A DNA stretch of 64,000 nt from Rhodococcus koreensis (GTDB lineage: Bacteria > Actinomycetota > Actinomycetes > Mycobacteriales > Mycobacteriaceae), in NCBI RefSeq assembly GCF_900105905.1, contig NZ_FNSV01000001.1, positions 124,001 to 188,000 of the forward strand. Direction: 5' to 3'. Each line of letters starts with the position of its first letter. The first letter of the stretch is position 1. Both the position numbers and the translations under genes were made by a program. The notes below the pieces were generated by a model. It was not told where the DNA came from. It saw only the letters and a program-made list of their open reading frames with translations, and made no database searches. Positions 52,613 through 61,472 of the stretch are shown here, one piece after another.

Positions 52613-53167
52613 ATGAAATCCGCGTCCGCGCACGCCCGCCGCAGTCCCTGCCGCACCGCGCACGACGTGCACACCCGGTTGGCGACCGGGGCGAAAACGG
52701 TGGTCCTCGACAGCCCGCCCGAGACCACCGTCGAACTGCGCGACCTCCCCGACGGCCTCACCCTGCGCGTCGAAGGCTCCTCCCGAGTGCAGATCACCGA
52801 CACCACCGACCGGGCCGAGCAACACGCCCCGGCGATCGTGATCACCGGCGCCGCCCACGCCCAACTCTTCGGCCACACCCGCGCCCACGCGTACACCACC
52901 GCCACCGTCGACGCCTTCGATCACACCCGGGTCACCGCACACAACCGCGCCGCCATCTCCGCCGTCGACCACGCCCACGTTTCCGCCGGCGAAAACACCA
53001 CCGTCTACGCCTACGACCACGCCGCCGTCCACGCGCACGGCGACGCGCAGGTACACGCCACCGACAGCACCCGCATCGTGCTGCACGGCAACGCACACGC
53101 CGCGGCCGCACGTGGTGTCACCATCTTCGGCCCCGCCCGGGGCAACGTCACGGTCGCCGCCAGATAG
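52613..53167 (+). CDS. Repeat-rich, beta-solenoid-like small protein
   Basis: A 184-residue protein. Residues ~70-165 are built from short repeats in which Ala/Val and His alternate with Asp-rich turns (e.g. HAYTTATVDAFDHTRVTA, AHVSAGENTTVYAYDHA, AVHAHGDAQVHATD). The pattern fits stacked beta-strand repeats (beta-helix or bactofilin-like), not a coiled coil. The first ~60 residues contain basic residues and then a strand-like segment. It begins 9 nt after tniQ and could be a passenger gene of that transposon. No known family is recognised; function is open. Confidence 0.6.
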   Translation: MKSASAHARRSPCRTAHDVHTRLATGAKTVVLDSPPETTVELRDLPDGLTLRVEGSSRVQITDTTDRAEQHAPAIVITGAAHAQLFGHTRAHAYTTATVDAFDHTRVTAHNRAAISAVDHAHVSAGENTTVYAYDHAAVHAHGDAQVHATDSTRIVLHGNAHAAAARGVTIFGPARGNVTVAAR

Positions 53168-53218
53168 CGCGACACACCGACCACCTCACCACTCCGGCCA
53201 ATGTCCGTTTTGTCCGTT

Positions 53219-53274
53219 GTTTACCGCGGTAAACAAACCAAACCGATTGGTCTTGTTTGTTCACCGCGGTAAAC
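53219..53274. repeat. Two palindromes GTTTACCGCGGTAAAC, copies 2 and 3
   Basis: A perfect copy at 53219-53234 and a one-mismatch copy (GTTCACCGCGGTAAAC) at 53259-53274, 40 nt apart, 315-370 nt upstream of parA. TGTCCGTTTTGTCCGTT precedes the first. Close pairs of palindromes beside parA are typical of centromere sites bound by ParB. Confidence 0.7.
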
Positions 53275-53588
53275 AAGCGACGCACAGCACTCTGCAAGTC
53301 GCCCCCGACAATGGCATTGGCGGTGCGGCCCGGGGCTCGAACGGCATTTCGAGTGTCGCGTCGGCTGCGTCAGGCGCGTGTCGAGCCGGCGAGACCTTGT
53401 CGAAGTGATACCGCGCAAACCGGCATCCGCGACGCTGGCGCGCGGCCAACGACGGTCGGCCCGATACCTCGCGCTCAGCCTGCATGACACCCCGCGTGTC
53501 GGCACCGTTCCACCGCCGCGGTGCCGTACCGTGCATACCCGTCCGAAGTAGCCCACACCAGGTGGGTGAAGCAAACGGAAAGGGTCCC

Positions 53589-54302
53589 ATGACCATTCAT
53601 GTCCTTCTCAATCAGAAGGGTGGCGTCGGCAAAAGCACCCTCGCCGTCAATCTCGCCGCCGTCACCGCCGACGTTCTCAACCAGGACGACGACCCCGACG
53701 CCACCTCCCCTGTTGCCGCGGTCTCCGTCGACCCGCAGGGCTCTGCGATCTGGTGGGCCGACCGTCTCGACAACCTGCCGTTCCACGTCGTCCAGGCGCA
53801 CGACGACCTCAACGGACTACGCCAGTTGGGTCAGCTGCCCGGCATCCGCCATGTCTACGTCGACACCCCCGGCTGGATCGACCTCAACGCCGCCGACGAC
53901 ACCTCCGACCCGCTCGGCCGCGGGCCGGCCGCCGACGCCCTGCGGACGGTCCTCGAGGTCGCCGATCACGTCATCGTGCCGATCGAAACCGAACCACTCT
54001 CGTTCGACCCGACCGCCCGCACGATCCGAAAGATCCTCGAGCCCCGCGGCATTCCCTACAGCGTGGTGATCAACAACTGGGATCCTCGCGACGGCAAACT
54101 CGACCTGGAGGAGACTAAGGACTTCGTCCGAGCGAACAAGTGGCCGCTCGCCAAGACGGTCATCCGGCATTACAAACTGCACACTCGGGCCAGCGCCGAC
54201 GGTCTGGTCGTAACGGAGTACCCGGCCAACCGGGTAGCGCTCCAGGCCCGCGAGGACTTCTACCGGCTCGCCCTCGAGCTGCGGATCGACGGTGGTCGGT
54301 GA
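53589..54302 (+). CDS. parA: ParA-type partition ATPase
   Basis: A 237-residue ATPase. The deviant Walker motif LNQKGGVGKSTLAVNLA is at the N-terminus, the Walker A' Asp in AVSVDPQGSA, and Walker B in VYVDTPGWID. The lack of an N-terminal HTH is like type Ib ParA or Soj-type proteins. It moves plasmid DNA bound by ParB to opposite cell halves. AAAGGG upstream supports ATG 53589, and the stop (TGA) overlaps parB's ATG by one base. A candidate centromere lies ~315 nt upstream. Confidence 0.88.
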   Translation: MTIHVLLNQKGGVGKSTLAVNLAAVTADVLNQDDDPDATSPVAAVSVDPQGSAIWWADRLDNLPFHVVQAHDDLNGLRQLGQLPGIRHVYVDTPGWIDLNAADDTSDPLGRGPAADALRTVLEVADHVIVPIETEPLSFDPTARTIRKILEPRGIPYSVVINNWDPRDGKLDLEETKDFVRANKWPLAKTVIRHYKLHTRASADGLVVTEYPANRVALQAREDFYRLALELRIDGGR

Positions 54303-55168
54303 TGGCACGCGGCACTCGTACCAACCTGGCAACCCTCGCCGGTGCCGTTGGTGACAACTCTCCCGTCGACCGGCCCACCCCGCCCATGACACCGACCAGT
54401 GCTCCGTTGAGCGAGCTGGCGCCCAACCCGCGAAACCCGCGCGATGACCTCGGCGACCTCAACGATCTGGCCTCCATTACCGGCACCCAACTCCAACCCG
54501 CCCTGGTGGTCACCCGGGACGCCTACCTGCGGCTGTATCCGGAGGACGAAACCGAGATCGGGCTGGCGCGGTGGGTGGTGATCAACGGCTGTCGGCGCCT
54601 CGCCGCAGCCGCTAACTTCGGCCGCCCCAACCTCGACATCGTCGTCAAGGACGAGGTCGCCAAGGACCGTGTCACCCTGCTCGCCGCGGCGGTCATCGAA
54701 AACGTCGGCCGCCGCGACTTCGACGTCATCGAAGAGGCCAAGGCCGTCGAGCTCCTCATCAGCGAGTGTGGGACCGTCGACAAGGCAGCGATGAAGCTCG
54801 CCAAGTCCAAGGGGTGGATCTCCCAACGGCGGTCTCTGCTCCAACTCAACCCCGAACTCCAAACCGCCTTGCGCAATGGCGAACTCGCGATACGCACCGC
54901 CCGCTCACTCGCGCAGGTCCCGCCGGAGGAACAAGTTGAGGCCTGGAACACCGAACGGCAGCGTCAAAGCCAAGGCGCTGAGTCGGATTCCGCTTCCACT
55001 GACGACGGTCGCGGGCCAGCGGAACGGGCGCCGGTGACCGCAGCGAAGGTCACCCGCACCTTCCGACGCCTGGATGCCGACCCCGCAATTCTCGCGGAAG
55101 CGCTGGTCGAGTACCTCGACGGCGATGGCCTTCGCGCCCTTCTCGCCGCGCTTACCCAACGAACCTGA
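54302..55168 (+). CDS. parB: ParB-type partition protein
   Basis: A 288-residue ParB/Spo0J-like protein. The N-terminal domain has LAPNPRNPRDDLGDL and NGCRRLAAAANFG, as in CTPase/sulfiredoxin-fold ParB proteins. A central helix-turn-helix-like region follows (KAAMKLAKSKGWISQRRSLLQL). The canonical GERRxRA motif reads INGCRRLAAA, so the CTP site is diverged. ATG 54302 overlaps the parA stop. It should bind the nearby palindromes. A 54-bp palindrome lies 30 nt after its stop. Confidence 0.85.
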   Translation: MARGTRTNLATLAGAVGDNSPVDRPTPPMTPTSAPLSELAPNPRNPRDDLGDLNDLASITGTQLQPALVVTRDAYLRLYPEDETEIGLARWVVINGCRRLAAAANFGRPNLDIVVKDEVAKDRVTLLAAAVIENVGRRDFDVIEEAKAVELLISECGTVDKAAMKLAKSKGWISQRRSLLQLNPELQTALRNGELAIRTARSLAQVPPEEQVEAWNTERQRQSQGAESDSASTDDGRGPAERAPVTAAKVTRTFRRLDADPAILAEALVEYLDGDGLRALLAALTQRT

Positions 55169-55197
55169 CCAAGCCTGCAAGCGCACTCACCCCGGGA

Positions 55198-55251
55198 AAT
55201 GTCGGTTTTGTCTGTTGTTTACCGCGGTAAACAACAGACAAAACGGACATT
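55198..55251. repeat. 54-bp near-perfect palindrome around copy 4 of GTTTACCGCGGTAAAC
   Basis: The 16-bp core is at 55217-55232, and the flanking TGTCNGTTTTGTCTGTT arms extend the symmetry to 54 bp with one mismatch. It lies 30 nt after parB. Together with copies 2 and 3 it brackets parAB, which supports a centromere role. It could also fold as a terminator. Confidence 0.75.
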
Positions 55252-55471
55252 CGCTGCTCAGTACCTATTGTCCGACTAGGGAACACACAACGGGGGGACG
55301 CGTCAATCCACCACCCCTTCAACGCCGAGGTGGTGGTCAAATCACAGGTCGGTGATCCCGCATCGAACAACCCTGACCGGACGCACCGGAAGAGCGCATT
55401 CCGGGACGATCCGGCGTGCAGCCGTCAGCGAGCGTAACGATATGAAATGAATTACCCGATACGATTTCGCC

Positions 55472-56284
55472 ATGGGCGAGCGTAAGCCGGGTAGACCCCG
55501 GGAGTATCCGTCGGACGCCGACCGGGTTCGGGCCTGGCGCGCCAGGCAGAAGGAGAAGACTACCCAGGCCGCGCCGGACACCCCGGAGACACCGCCGGAT
55601 CCGGCCGAGGCTGCGGCCACGCTCACTCAGGCCCTGCCGCTACTACGGCAGGAAGCCGGTGACGCCGTAGCGAAGCTGTCCGCGGTCGCCGACCGGATTA
55701 CCAGCGCCGTCGACCGTCTCGGAGATCCCGCCGCCATCGATGCGCACCTGCGCCGCGCCCAGGTAACCGCGGACAAAGTGCGGGCCGACGCCGCCGCCGA
55801 ACTCGAGCAGCTCCGCGACCAACTCGACACAGCGCTCGACGACCGAACCAACGCCGACGCCGCCGCCCAGGCCGCCGAGCGGACGGCAGAGGAATCCGCC
55901 GCCGAATTGGCCGACGCCCGGCGTCAGCACACCGAGCAGGTGCGCGCGCTGACGGCCGCCCACGAGGAGGAGATTGCCGAGCAGCATCGCCTCGTCGAAT
56001 CCCTGCGTACCCGGGCGACCGAGCGCGAGAACGAGATTGCCCTGGTCCGCAAGGAAGCGGACCGCGCCTCCGCGGCCGCCGCGGCGACGATCGACCGCCT
56101 CGAATCGGACCTCCACGACGCTCGATCCGCGGCGCAGGCCGAACGCGCCCGCGTGGACGAAGTCCGCGACGAACTCGCCACCACCAAAGCCGATCTCGCG
56201 ACCGCCCTGGCGCAAGCAGCTGCCGCCCGTGAACGAGCCGAAGAGCTACGTGCCGATCTCGCCGACGCTCGCAGCCGCGCATAG
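55472..56284 (+). CDS. KfrA-like coiled-coil protein
   Basis: A 270-residue protein. The N-terminus (GRPREYPSDADRVRAWRARQ) looks like a short DNA-binding segment, followed by an almost unbroken Ala/Glu/Arg-rich coiled coil from ~residue 60 to the end. This matches plasmid KfrA-type or segregation-associated coiled-coil proteins, which bind DNA and aid stable inheritance. It lies ~300 nt after parB with the same direction. The coiled coil is firm; the KfrA assignment rests on context and N-terminus. Confidence 0.65.
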   Translation: MGERKPGRPREYPSDADRVRAWRARQKEKTTQAAPDTPETPPDPAEAAATLTQALPLLRQEAGDAVAKLSAVADRITSAVDRLGDPAAIDAHLRRAQVTADKVRADAAAELEQLRDQLDTALDDRTNADAAAQAAERTAEESAAELADARRQHTEQVRALTAAHEEEIAEQHRLVESLRTRATERENEIALVRKEADRASAAAAATIDRLESDLHDARSAAQAERARVDEVRDELATTKADLATALAQAAAARERAEELRADLADARSRA

Positions 56285-56411
56285 ACGAGAACGTCCCGCG
56301 GCGAGCGCCGGGTCCGGTGGCGGGGCCCCGGGCCGTGCTGTCCGGTGGCAGTGTTCGACGAGATCGACGCACAAGTGGCTACCCCGCCCGTCCCCGTGCA
56401 GTCGAGTATTG

Positions 56412-56870
56412 ATGCAGTGCAGCCGACTTCTGAGACTGACAGACAGGCCGGAGCTCGCCGCCGTCATCGACCACCTGCGCCCCGGCGACACCCTGACCGT
56501 GTGGCGGCTCGACCGCCTCGGCCGCTCGCTTCCGCACCTCCTCGAGATCGTCGCCCAGCTCGAATCCGGCGGCATCGGATTCAGATCGCTCACCGAGGAA
56601 ATCAACACCACCACCCCGGGAGGAAGGCTGGTTTTCACCATCTTTGCCGCGCTCGCCGAGTTCGAAAGAAACCTACTGCGGGAAAGAACATTTGCGGGAT
56701 TGGAAGCTGCTAGGAAGCAAGGACGCAGCGGTGGCCGACCGCCCGCGCTCGACGGACAGCAGAAGGCGATCGCCCGCACGATGAAAGGCGCAGGCGTCTC
56801 GATGACCGCGATCGCACAAACCCTTGGAGTGGCCAGATCGACGCTGTATCGCACCCTTGACAAGAGCTAG
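56412..56870 (+). pseudogene. N-terminally truncated serine resolvase
   Basis: About 152 residues match the later part of a small serine recombinase: DRPELAAVIDHLRPGDTL, VWRLDRLGRSL, GGRLVFTIFAALAEFERNLL, RERTFAGLEAAR and a C-terminal HTH (VSMTAIAQTLGVARSTLY). The first ~50 residues of a normal resolvase, with the catalytic Ser (Y-ARVS), are absent in every frame. It is probably a decayed gene. Resolvase genes and their res sites are favoured targets of Tn402/Tn5053-like elements, which are present nearby. Confidence 0.65.
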
Positions 56871-57304
56871 TGCGCTGGCCATAAACGTTCACCGGTCAGG
56901 CCGCGGCTGCGCTGGCCCGTGGTCGGCCCCAGCGTTGTTGGCGTTCGCTGCGGACGGGGGCACGTTCTTGGCGTTGTGCTGCCAGGACATCAGGGTGGCG
57001 GGCGTTGACGTTGCGGCCAGCGCAGGTAGTAGTCCCGCAGGCGTCGGGCCAGAACGGTGTGGTTGGGGTCGTTCGAATCGCCCATCACGAAGGTACACAA
57101 CGGCCCGAACTGGGCCCTCGATCGCCCAGGACGCGTTGGTCGGCGTGAAACATAGTTCGACGTTGTTTCCGCGCCCAGGAACGGATCTGGGCGTCTTGTT
57201 CGCAGAAAGGGGACATACCGCCGGATTCTCAGCGGTGTGTCACCCACCCCGGCTATGTTCGTGGTCAACGCACTAGATTTGGACGATGCGGTCTGTTCAA
57301 CGGA
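56871..57304 (-). pseudogene. Intergenic stretch with possible transposase remnant
   Basis: No intact gene. On the minus strand near 56890-57070, two frames join by a frameshift to read HTVLARRLRDYYLRW and NARHPDVLAAQRQERARV, which resembles the C-terminus of an IS630-like transposase. The match is from memory and tentative. The remaining ~230 bases carry nothing recognised. Confidence 0.3.
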
Positions 57305-57691
57305 TTAACGACGGGAAGCTATCGCGCCGGCCGCCCGTTTGCCCAGAATCTTGTCGGTGGCGTGACGGTCGATTTGATCGAACGTGAGGCTCGTTTCGGG
57401 ACGTGTCAGGCGAGTCATGTCCTCTGGCGAAGGCTGCGGCACTTCGAGGGCCACCTGCCGGGCGTCCTCGATGTCGATATTCTCGAATGCCCACACACTC
57501 GTGGTGTCTTCTCGCCAGTAGTCCTCGGTCAGATACCAGTTGGCGATGAACCACAAGCCGTTCGGCATCAATGTCCAGACCTTGCGGGCGTCGATCCCAC
57601 GCGCGCCAGGCCGTGTGATGGCCAACCATTCCAAGCTATCGTCGGCAACCCGAGTTACTCGCCAGTATTCCCAGCCGCTACTCGCCATCAT
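57305..57691 (-). CDS. Hypothetical protein, 128 residues
   Basis: A compact 128-residue protein with no known family. It contains SGWEYWRVTRVADDS, a Trp-rich segment (VWTLMPNGLWFIANWYL) and a charged C-terminus ending in KILGKRAAG. The double ATG follows GAGGAGAA, a strong ribosome site, which supports a real gene. It lies ~80 nt after the unknown gene at 57773, likely in the same transcript. It might belong to the defence-like cluster to its right, by position only. Confidence 0.55.
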   Translation of the reverse strand: MMASSGWEYWRVTRVADDSLEWLAITRPGARGIDARKVWTLMPNGLWFIANWYLTEDYWREDTTSVWAFENIDIEDARQVALEVPQPSPEDMTRLTRPETSLTFDQIDRHATDKILGKRAAGAIASRR

Positions 57692-57772
57692 TTCTCCTCA
57701 TATTTGGAATACAGCCCGTGGGTCTCGGGTTCATTGGCGCGTCGACGCCCGACGGGGCCGATCATGCCCAGC

Positions 57773-59050
57773 TCAGTCGCATGGACCTGGGTTACGCTTC
57801 GACGCCTCTCGTGCTTCTGCAACTCTGGTGAAACGTTTCCCGAGGAACCCGAGGCCGGCCGCCCCCGCATCGAGACCACGGCTTCCCAGTTCGAGTGCGG
57901 TCTCACCCACAGACTTGAAGCGTGTACCGAGTTCCGTGAGCGCGTCGCCGACGGTGGGATCTTCATGGTCCTGCCAACCTTGCACTTGGCTTCGGCGGGC
58001 CTTCGCAAACGAGTCGAGATCTTGGCGCAGCTGAAGGACATCTCGTTTGAGCTGTGCATTCGACATCCATCGCACGATCTCGAGCGGCTTGATCGCGGCG
58101 TACCGCGCGAGTTCAGCCCGCCCGCGCAGGAGTAGCTCACCATCGGCGGCAAGATGGTCGGCGAGCATCTTGCGGGCGGACGCTACGACGAGTTCGAGGT
58201 GTTCTGGCTCAGTGTGCTTCACGCGCTCGATTCGGAGGCGCTGCCACAGGTACAGGGAGTCTTCCGCGATCACCAAGAGTTCGAGACTCTCGCCGAGTCG
58301 GTTGTCCTCCACCGCCTTCTGAAGATAACTGGCGCGCTCCTGGACCGGTCTACTCGCATCGAATCCGTCGATCGACTTGCGGATATGTGCCCTCAAACGC
58401 TCGACGACAACTTCGAGACCGGGGCCGAGCGGTGCGAGGGAATCCCAGTCGGCCGTCGGCAGCTGCCCTGACTCGTCGAGCATCAGCACAGTCCGGCGCA
58501 GCGCCTGGTGGTGCCCGATCACGTCGCCGATCATCGAGGCCTGGGCAAGGTTGAGGATTTGGTCGACCTTGCCTTCGACCCGCTCGACGGCAGTCGTCGT
58601 CTCCGCGATCGCAGTTTGGAGAGCGAGAGTCGCCATGGCGAGTTGGATGGACAGCGCGCGCGTGCCCACTAGTGATGCGCTCTGCCATTGCATCTGCCCG
58701 CGGAACTTACCGGCGGCGTCGACGACGGTCATCCTGTTGAATCCCGGCTGACCGGGAAGGACATGGAACTTCCTCAGTTTTTCGACACTGTCGGGCGCAA
58801 GCCGAACGAAGGTACCGTGCTGGGCGCCGACAGCGGCGAGACCGGAAGCCAACGCAGCAGTGCCGGCGGTAGTTTGGGCGTCGATCCCGGCGACCTCGAC
58901 CGCATTGGCGGCGTTGAAGCGCAGTTTGTTGAGGTATCCCTCGACTGCGGTGGGATCTCCGGCCACGAGGACGCCCTCGGGTTCGACGACTACCGTCAAT
59001 TCCGATTGCCCCTCGGCGTGGATACCTCCTGCCGGCGTCTGTTCATCCAT
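57773..59050 (-). CDS. Hypothetical protein, 425 residues
   Basis: A 425-residue protein of unknown family. The first ~100 residues are globular (ELTVVVEPEGVLVAGD). A central helical part (AETTTAVERVEGKVDQILN) looks like a coiled coil, and the C-terminus is basic and Gly-rich (LDAGAAGLGFLGKRF). ATG 59050 has GAGAGG upstream; the frame is open for 40 codons more without similarity. It is followed by the 128-residue gene and preceded by the helicase pair with a ~180-nt gap. Its role is unknown; it may be part of the same module. Confidence 0.55.
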   Translation of the reverse strand: MDEQTPAGGIHAEGQSELTVVVEPEGVLVAGDPTAVEGYLNKLRFNAANAVEVAGIDAQTTAGTAALASGLAAVGAQHGTFVRLAPDSVEKLRKFHVLPGQPGFNRMTVVDAAGKFRGQMQWQSASLVGTRALSIQLAMATLALQTAIAETTTAVERVEGKVDQILNLAQASMIGDVIGHHQALRRTVLMLDESGQLPTADWDSLAPLGPGLEVVVERLRAHIRKSIDGFDASRPVQERASYLQKAVEDNRLGESLELLVIAEDSLYLWQRLRIERVKHTEPEHLELVVASARKMLADHLAADGELLLRGRAELARYAAIKPLEIVRWMSNAQLKRDVLQLRQDLDSFAKARRSQVQGWQDHEDPTVGDALTELGTRFKSVGETALELGSRGLDAGAAGLGFLGKRFTRVAEAREASKRNPGPCD

Positions 59051-59230
59051 GGGGGATGCCTCTCGTTCTCTTCGAGTGTTCCTTCGGTACTCGAGTGATG
59101 CGCAGCGTACAGCCGCCGTCGGACTCCCCGTGCTGTCCGGCTGTCGCGGGTGGATGGTCAAGGTCCACATCGCCTTGTCGTGACTATCACCTTGACCACC
59201 GCGCGAAAACCGAACGTGGCGGTGGGCGTC

Positions 59231-61471
59231 TTATGCGGGCCTGCCCGAAACGGCCTGTGGCAACAGGTCGCTGGGGTCGCCTGCGTAGACCACCACCAGT
59301 TCGTCTCGCGCGCGTGTCGCGGCGACATACAGCAGCGACCGTTCTCGCTGTAGCGCGTCGGCACGGTCACCCTCGGGCAGTGCGTCGATGAAGTAGGTGC
59401 GCGGCATGTTCTTGGCGCCGACACCGACGAGGACAACCTTCGCGAACTCCATGCCTTTCGCGCGGTGCATGGTCATCACCTGGGGGGTCCCTGTCGGTCC
59501 TGCGGTGTCCCGGTCGACGAAGGCGACCGGGACCCCGCGGTCGCCGAGGGCGCGTGGTAGTGATTCGCCTTCCTTGCGGGTGGGTACCAGCAGACCGATC
59601 GATTCGGGGGCCACCTTCGCATCGAGCCACTCACGGACGGTGTGTGCGACGATGTCGTATTCGTCGGTGAGTGAACTCGCCTCGACGGGGCGCGGCTGCG
59701 GGCCGCGCCGGGCCGACCGGTAGGCGTCCGTGCTCTCGGGTTCGTCGACGAGGTCGGTGTACTCGGCGCCGGACAGGATGCCCAATGCGTAGCGCAGGTT
59801 CTGCTCAGTGGTGCGGTAGTTCAGTGTGAGTCGGCGTGCGCGGCCGACGATGTTGATGCTGTAGCGGCCCAGCACGATCGGCTGGCCGTAGATGCGCTGA
59901 TGCGAATCCTCCGCGATGAACAGGTCGTCCTTGCCCGGCGCGGCGAGTGCCCGTAGGAGCATCAGTCGTGACGGGCTGAGGTCCTGTGCCTCGTCGACCA
60001 GCACGTGATCGGCCAGTCCCCGGCCGTTGATGTTGCGCAGGACCTGCGCGGCGATCGCGGATTTTTCCTCGAAGTCCGTGGTGCCGTCGGCGGCGGCCGC
60101 GGCCCGGTATGCCTCGATCACGTCCCACACCGCGTTGCGGCGGGCACGATTGAGCGAGACACCGCGCCCGGTGCGGCGGGCCTTGAGGTACTCCTCCCGG
60201 GTGGTCACCAGGTTCGGCAGGACGATGGTGGCGTACTCGGACTCGAGGAACGAGGGGGTGCACAATTCGGGTCCGAGTCCGGCGCCGTGTTCGTCCGCGG
60301 CGATCGCCCACGCCTGGGAGTGGGTGTGTTTGCTCACCTGCGCGGTGCGGGGTCCGAGCACCTGCGCGACGGCACCCGGCTTACCGTCCGAGCCGCCGAG
60401 TTCGGTCGCGTACGAGGTGAGCACTCGGTGTGCGATTGCGTCGACACCGGCTATGTAGATCCCCGGTTCCCCCAGCTCCGCCGCGGGCACGATACTCGGA
60501 TCGAGGACGCTCAGCTGCTCTTTGAGTGCATCGGCGAGGGTCCGGTTGAACGTGGTGAGCACGATCCGCGCCTCGGGATTGCGGCGGTGCAACTCGCGGG
60601 CACGATGCAACAACACCACCGTCTTCCCGGTCCCTGCGCCGCCGGAGATCCGGAACGGGCCGTTGTAGCTGCGCGTCGTGTACGCCCGCTGTTCGGGATG
60701 CAGGAAGATGCGCCATGCCGAGAAGTCGGGGTTCTCGATGGCGGCCCGCAGCGCGATGTCGTCCTCGATGAACGCGAACTCCATCTGCGCTGCCGGGTGT
60801 TTGAGCGCGGCGAGCAGGTCGTCGTCATTGGTGGCATCGGCGGCGGCTGGCTGGTCGAGCTGGTACTTCTCCCGGATCGCGGTCAACGATTCGCCGGTGT
60901 AGACGTCGAGCAATGCGCTGGCCTGCCATGTGGCGGGCGCCTGCTCGGCGTAGTCGAGAACGGCGTCGCTGCCGAGGAGGTCGAGTGCGCCTTCCGCGAA
61001 CGCGGCGTCGATGCCGAGGTCGGTGAAATCGTCGACCGTGAACTCGCGGTCCCGCAGGCTGGTCTCGACGTCGTCGGCAGCGGCCGGCGGTTCCGTCGCC
61101 GGAGGCGGGGTGGCCGGCAGAGTGGTGGCTACTGGCTGCTCGTCCACCGGAATCAGCTCGGCGACACCGTTGCGCGGATTGATGTTCACCCGCGATTTCT
61201 GCGCGATGGAGATGGCCTCGTCGTGCTGGAAGGTGCCGATGAAGACGTAGGACGCGTCTTGCTGGCTGCCCTGCAGTTTGAACAGCACCGCCCGGTTGGA
61301 GATGTCCACCCGTCCGGTACGGGCCCGCGGGTCGGCGGAGTTGTTGATCGGCTCGATGTGCAGGCCCGGTGCGGTGTCGTCGGCAGCAAGTTTCGCCAGA
61401 AACCGGTAGGTGGCCTGGTGCAGGCTCCCGTCCATCCCGGACAGTCCCGGACCGAGAATGATCTGTGCCAT
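59231..61471 (-). CDS. UvrD/Rep-type (superfamily 1) DNA helicase
   Basis: A 746-residue protein. The N-terminal ~230 residues are of unknown fold. The helicase core follows: Walker A GGAGTGKTVVLLHRA (~275), Walker B VDEAQD (~492), the GRARRLTLNYRT region, VMTMHRAKGMEF and YVAATRARDEL. It should unwind DNA with ATP. ATG 61471 lies 1 nt after the stop of the gene upstream (TAAAATG), so the two are translationally coupled. Defence and repair modules commonly have such helicases. The gene order suggests that it acts with the DUF1998-type helicase. Confidence 0.85.
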   Translation of the reverse strand: MAQIILGPGLSGMDGSLHQATYRFLAKLAADDTAPGLHIEPINNSADPRARTGRVDISNRAVLFKLQGSQQDASYVFIGTFQHDEAISIAQKSRVNINPRNGVAELIPVDEQPVATTLPATPPPATEPPAAADDVETSLRDREFTVDDFTDLGIDAAFAEGALDLLGSDAVLDYAEQAPATWQASALLDVYTGESLTAIREKYQLDQPAAADATNDDDLLAALKHPAAQMEFAFIEDDIALRAAIENPDFSAWRIFLHPEQRAYTTRSYNGPFRISGGAGTGKTVVLLHRARELHRRNPEARIVLTTFNRTLADALKEQLSVLDPSIVPAAELGEPGIYIAGVDAIAHRVLTSYATELGGSDGKPGAVAQVLGPRTAQVSKHTHSQAWAIAADEHGAGLGPELCTPSFLESEYATIVLPNLVTTREEYLKARRTGRGVSLNRARRNAVWDVIEAYRAAAAADGTTDFEEKSAIAAQVLRNINGRGLADHVLVDEAQDLSPSRLMLLRALAAPGKDDLFIAEDSHQRIYGQPIVLGRYSINIVGRARRLTLNYRTTEQNLRYALGILSGAEYTDLVDEPESTDAYRSARRGPQPRPVEASSLTDEYDIVAHTVREWLDAKVAPESIGLLVPTRKEGESLPRALGDRGVPVAFVDRDTAGPTGTPQVMTMHRAKGMEFAKVVLVGVGAKNMPRTYFIDALPEGDRADALQRERSLLYVAATRARDELVVVYAGDPSDLLPQAVSGRPA

Positions 61472-61472
61472 T

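Noticed and set aside
52288..53232. Plus-strand frame rich in Arg and His overlapping tniQ and the next gene
   Set aside because: Its composition is typical of a shifted frame, and the tniQ and solenoid-like frames are better supported.
40889..56870. Plasmid replication origin or Rep gene
   Set aside because: Palindromes and repeats lie next to parAB, but no initiator protein was recognised. I therefore do not call an origin.
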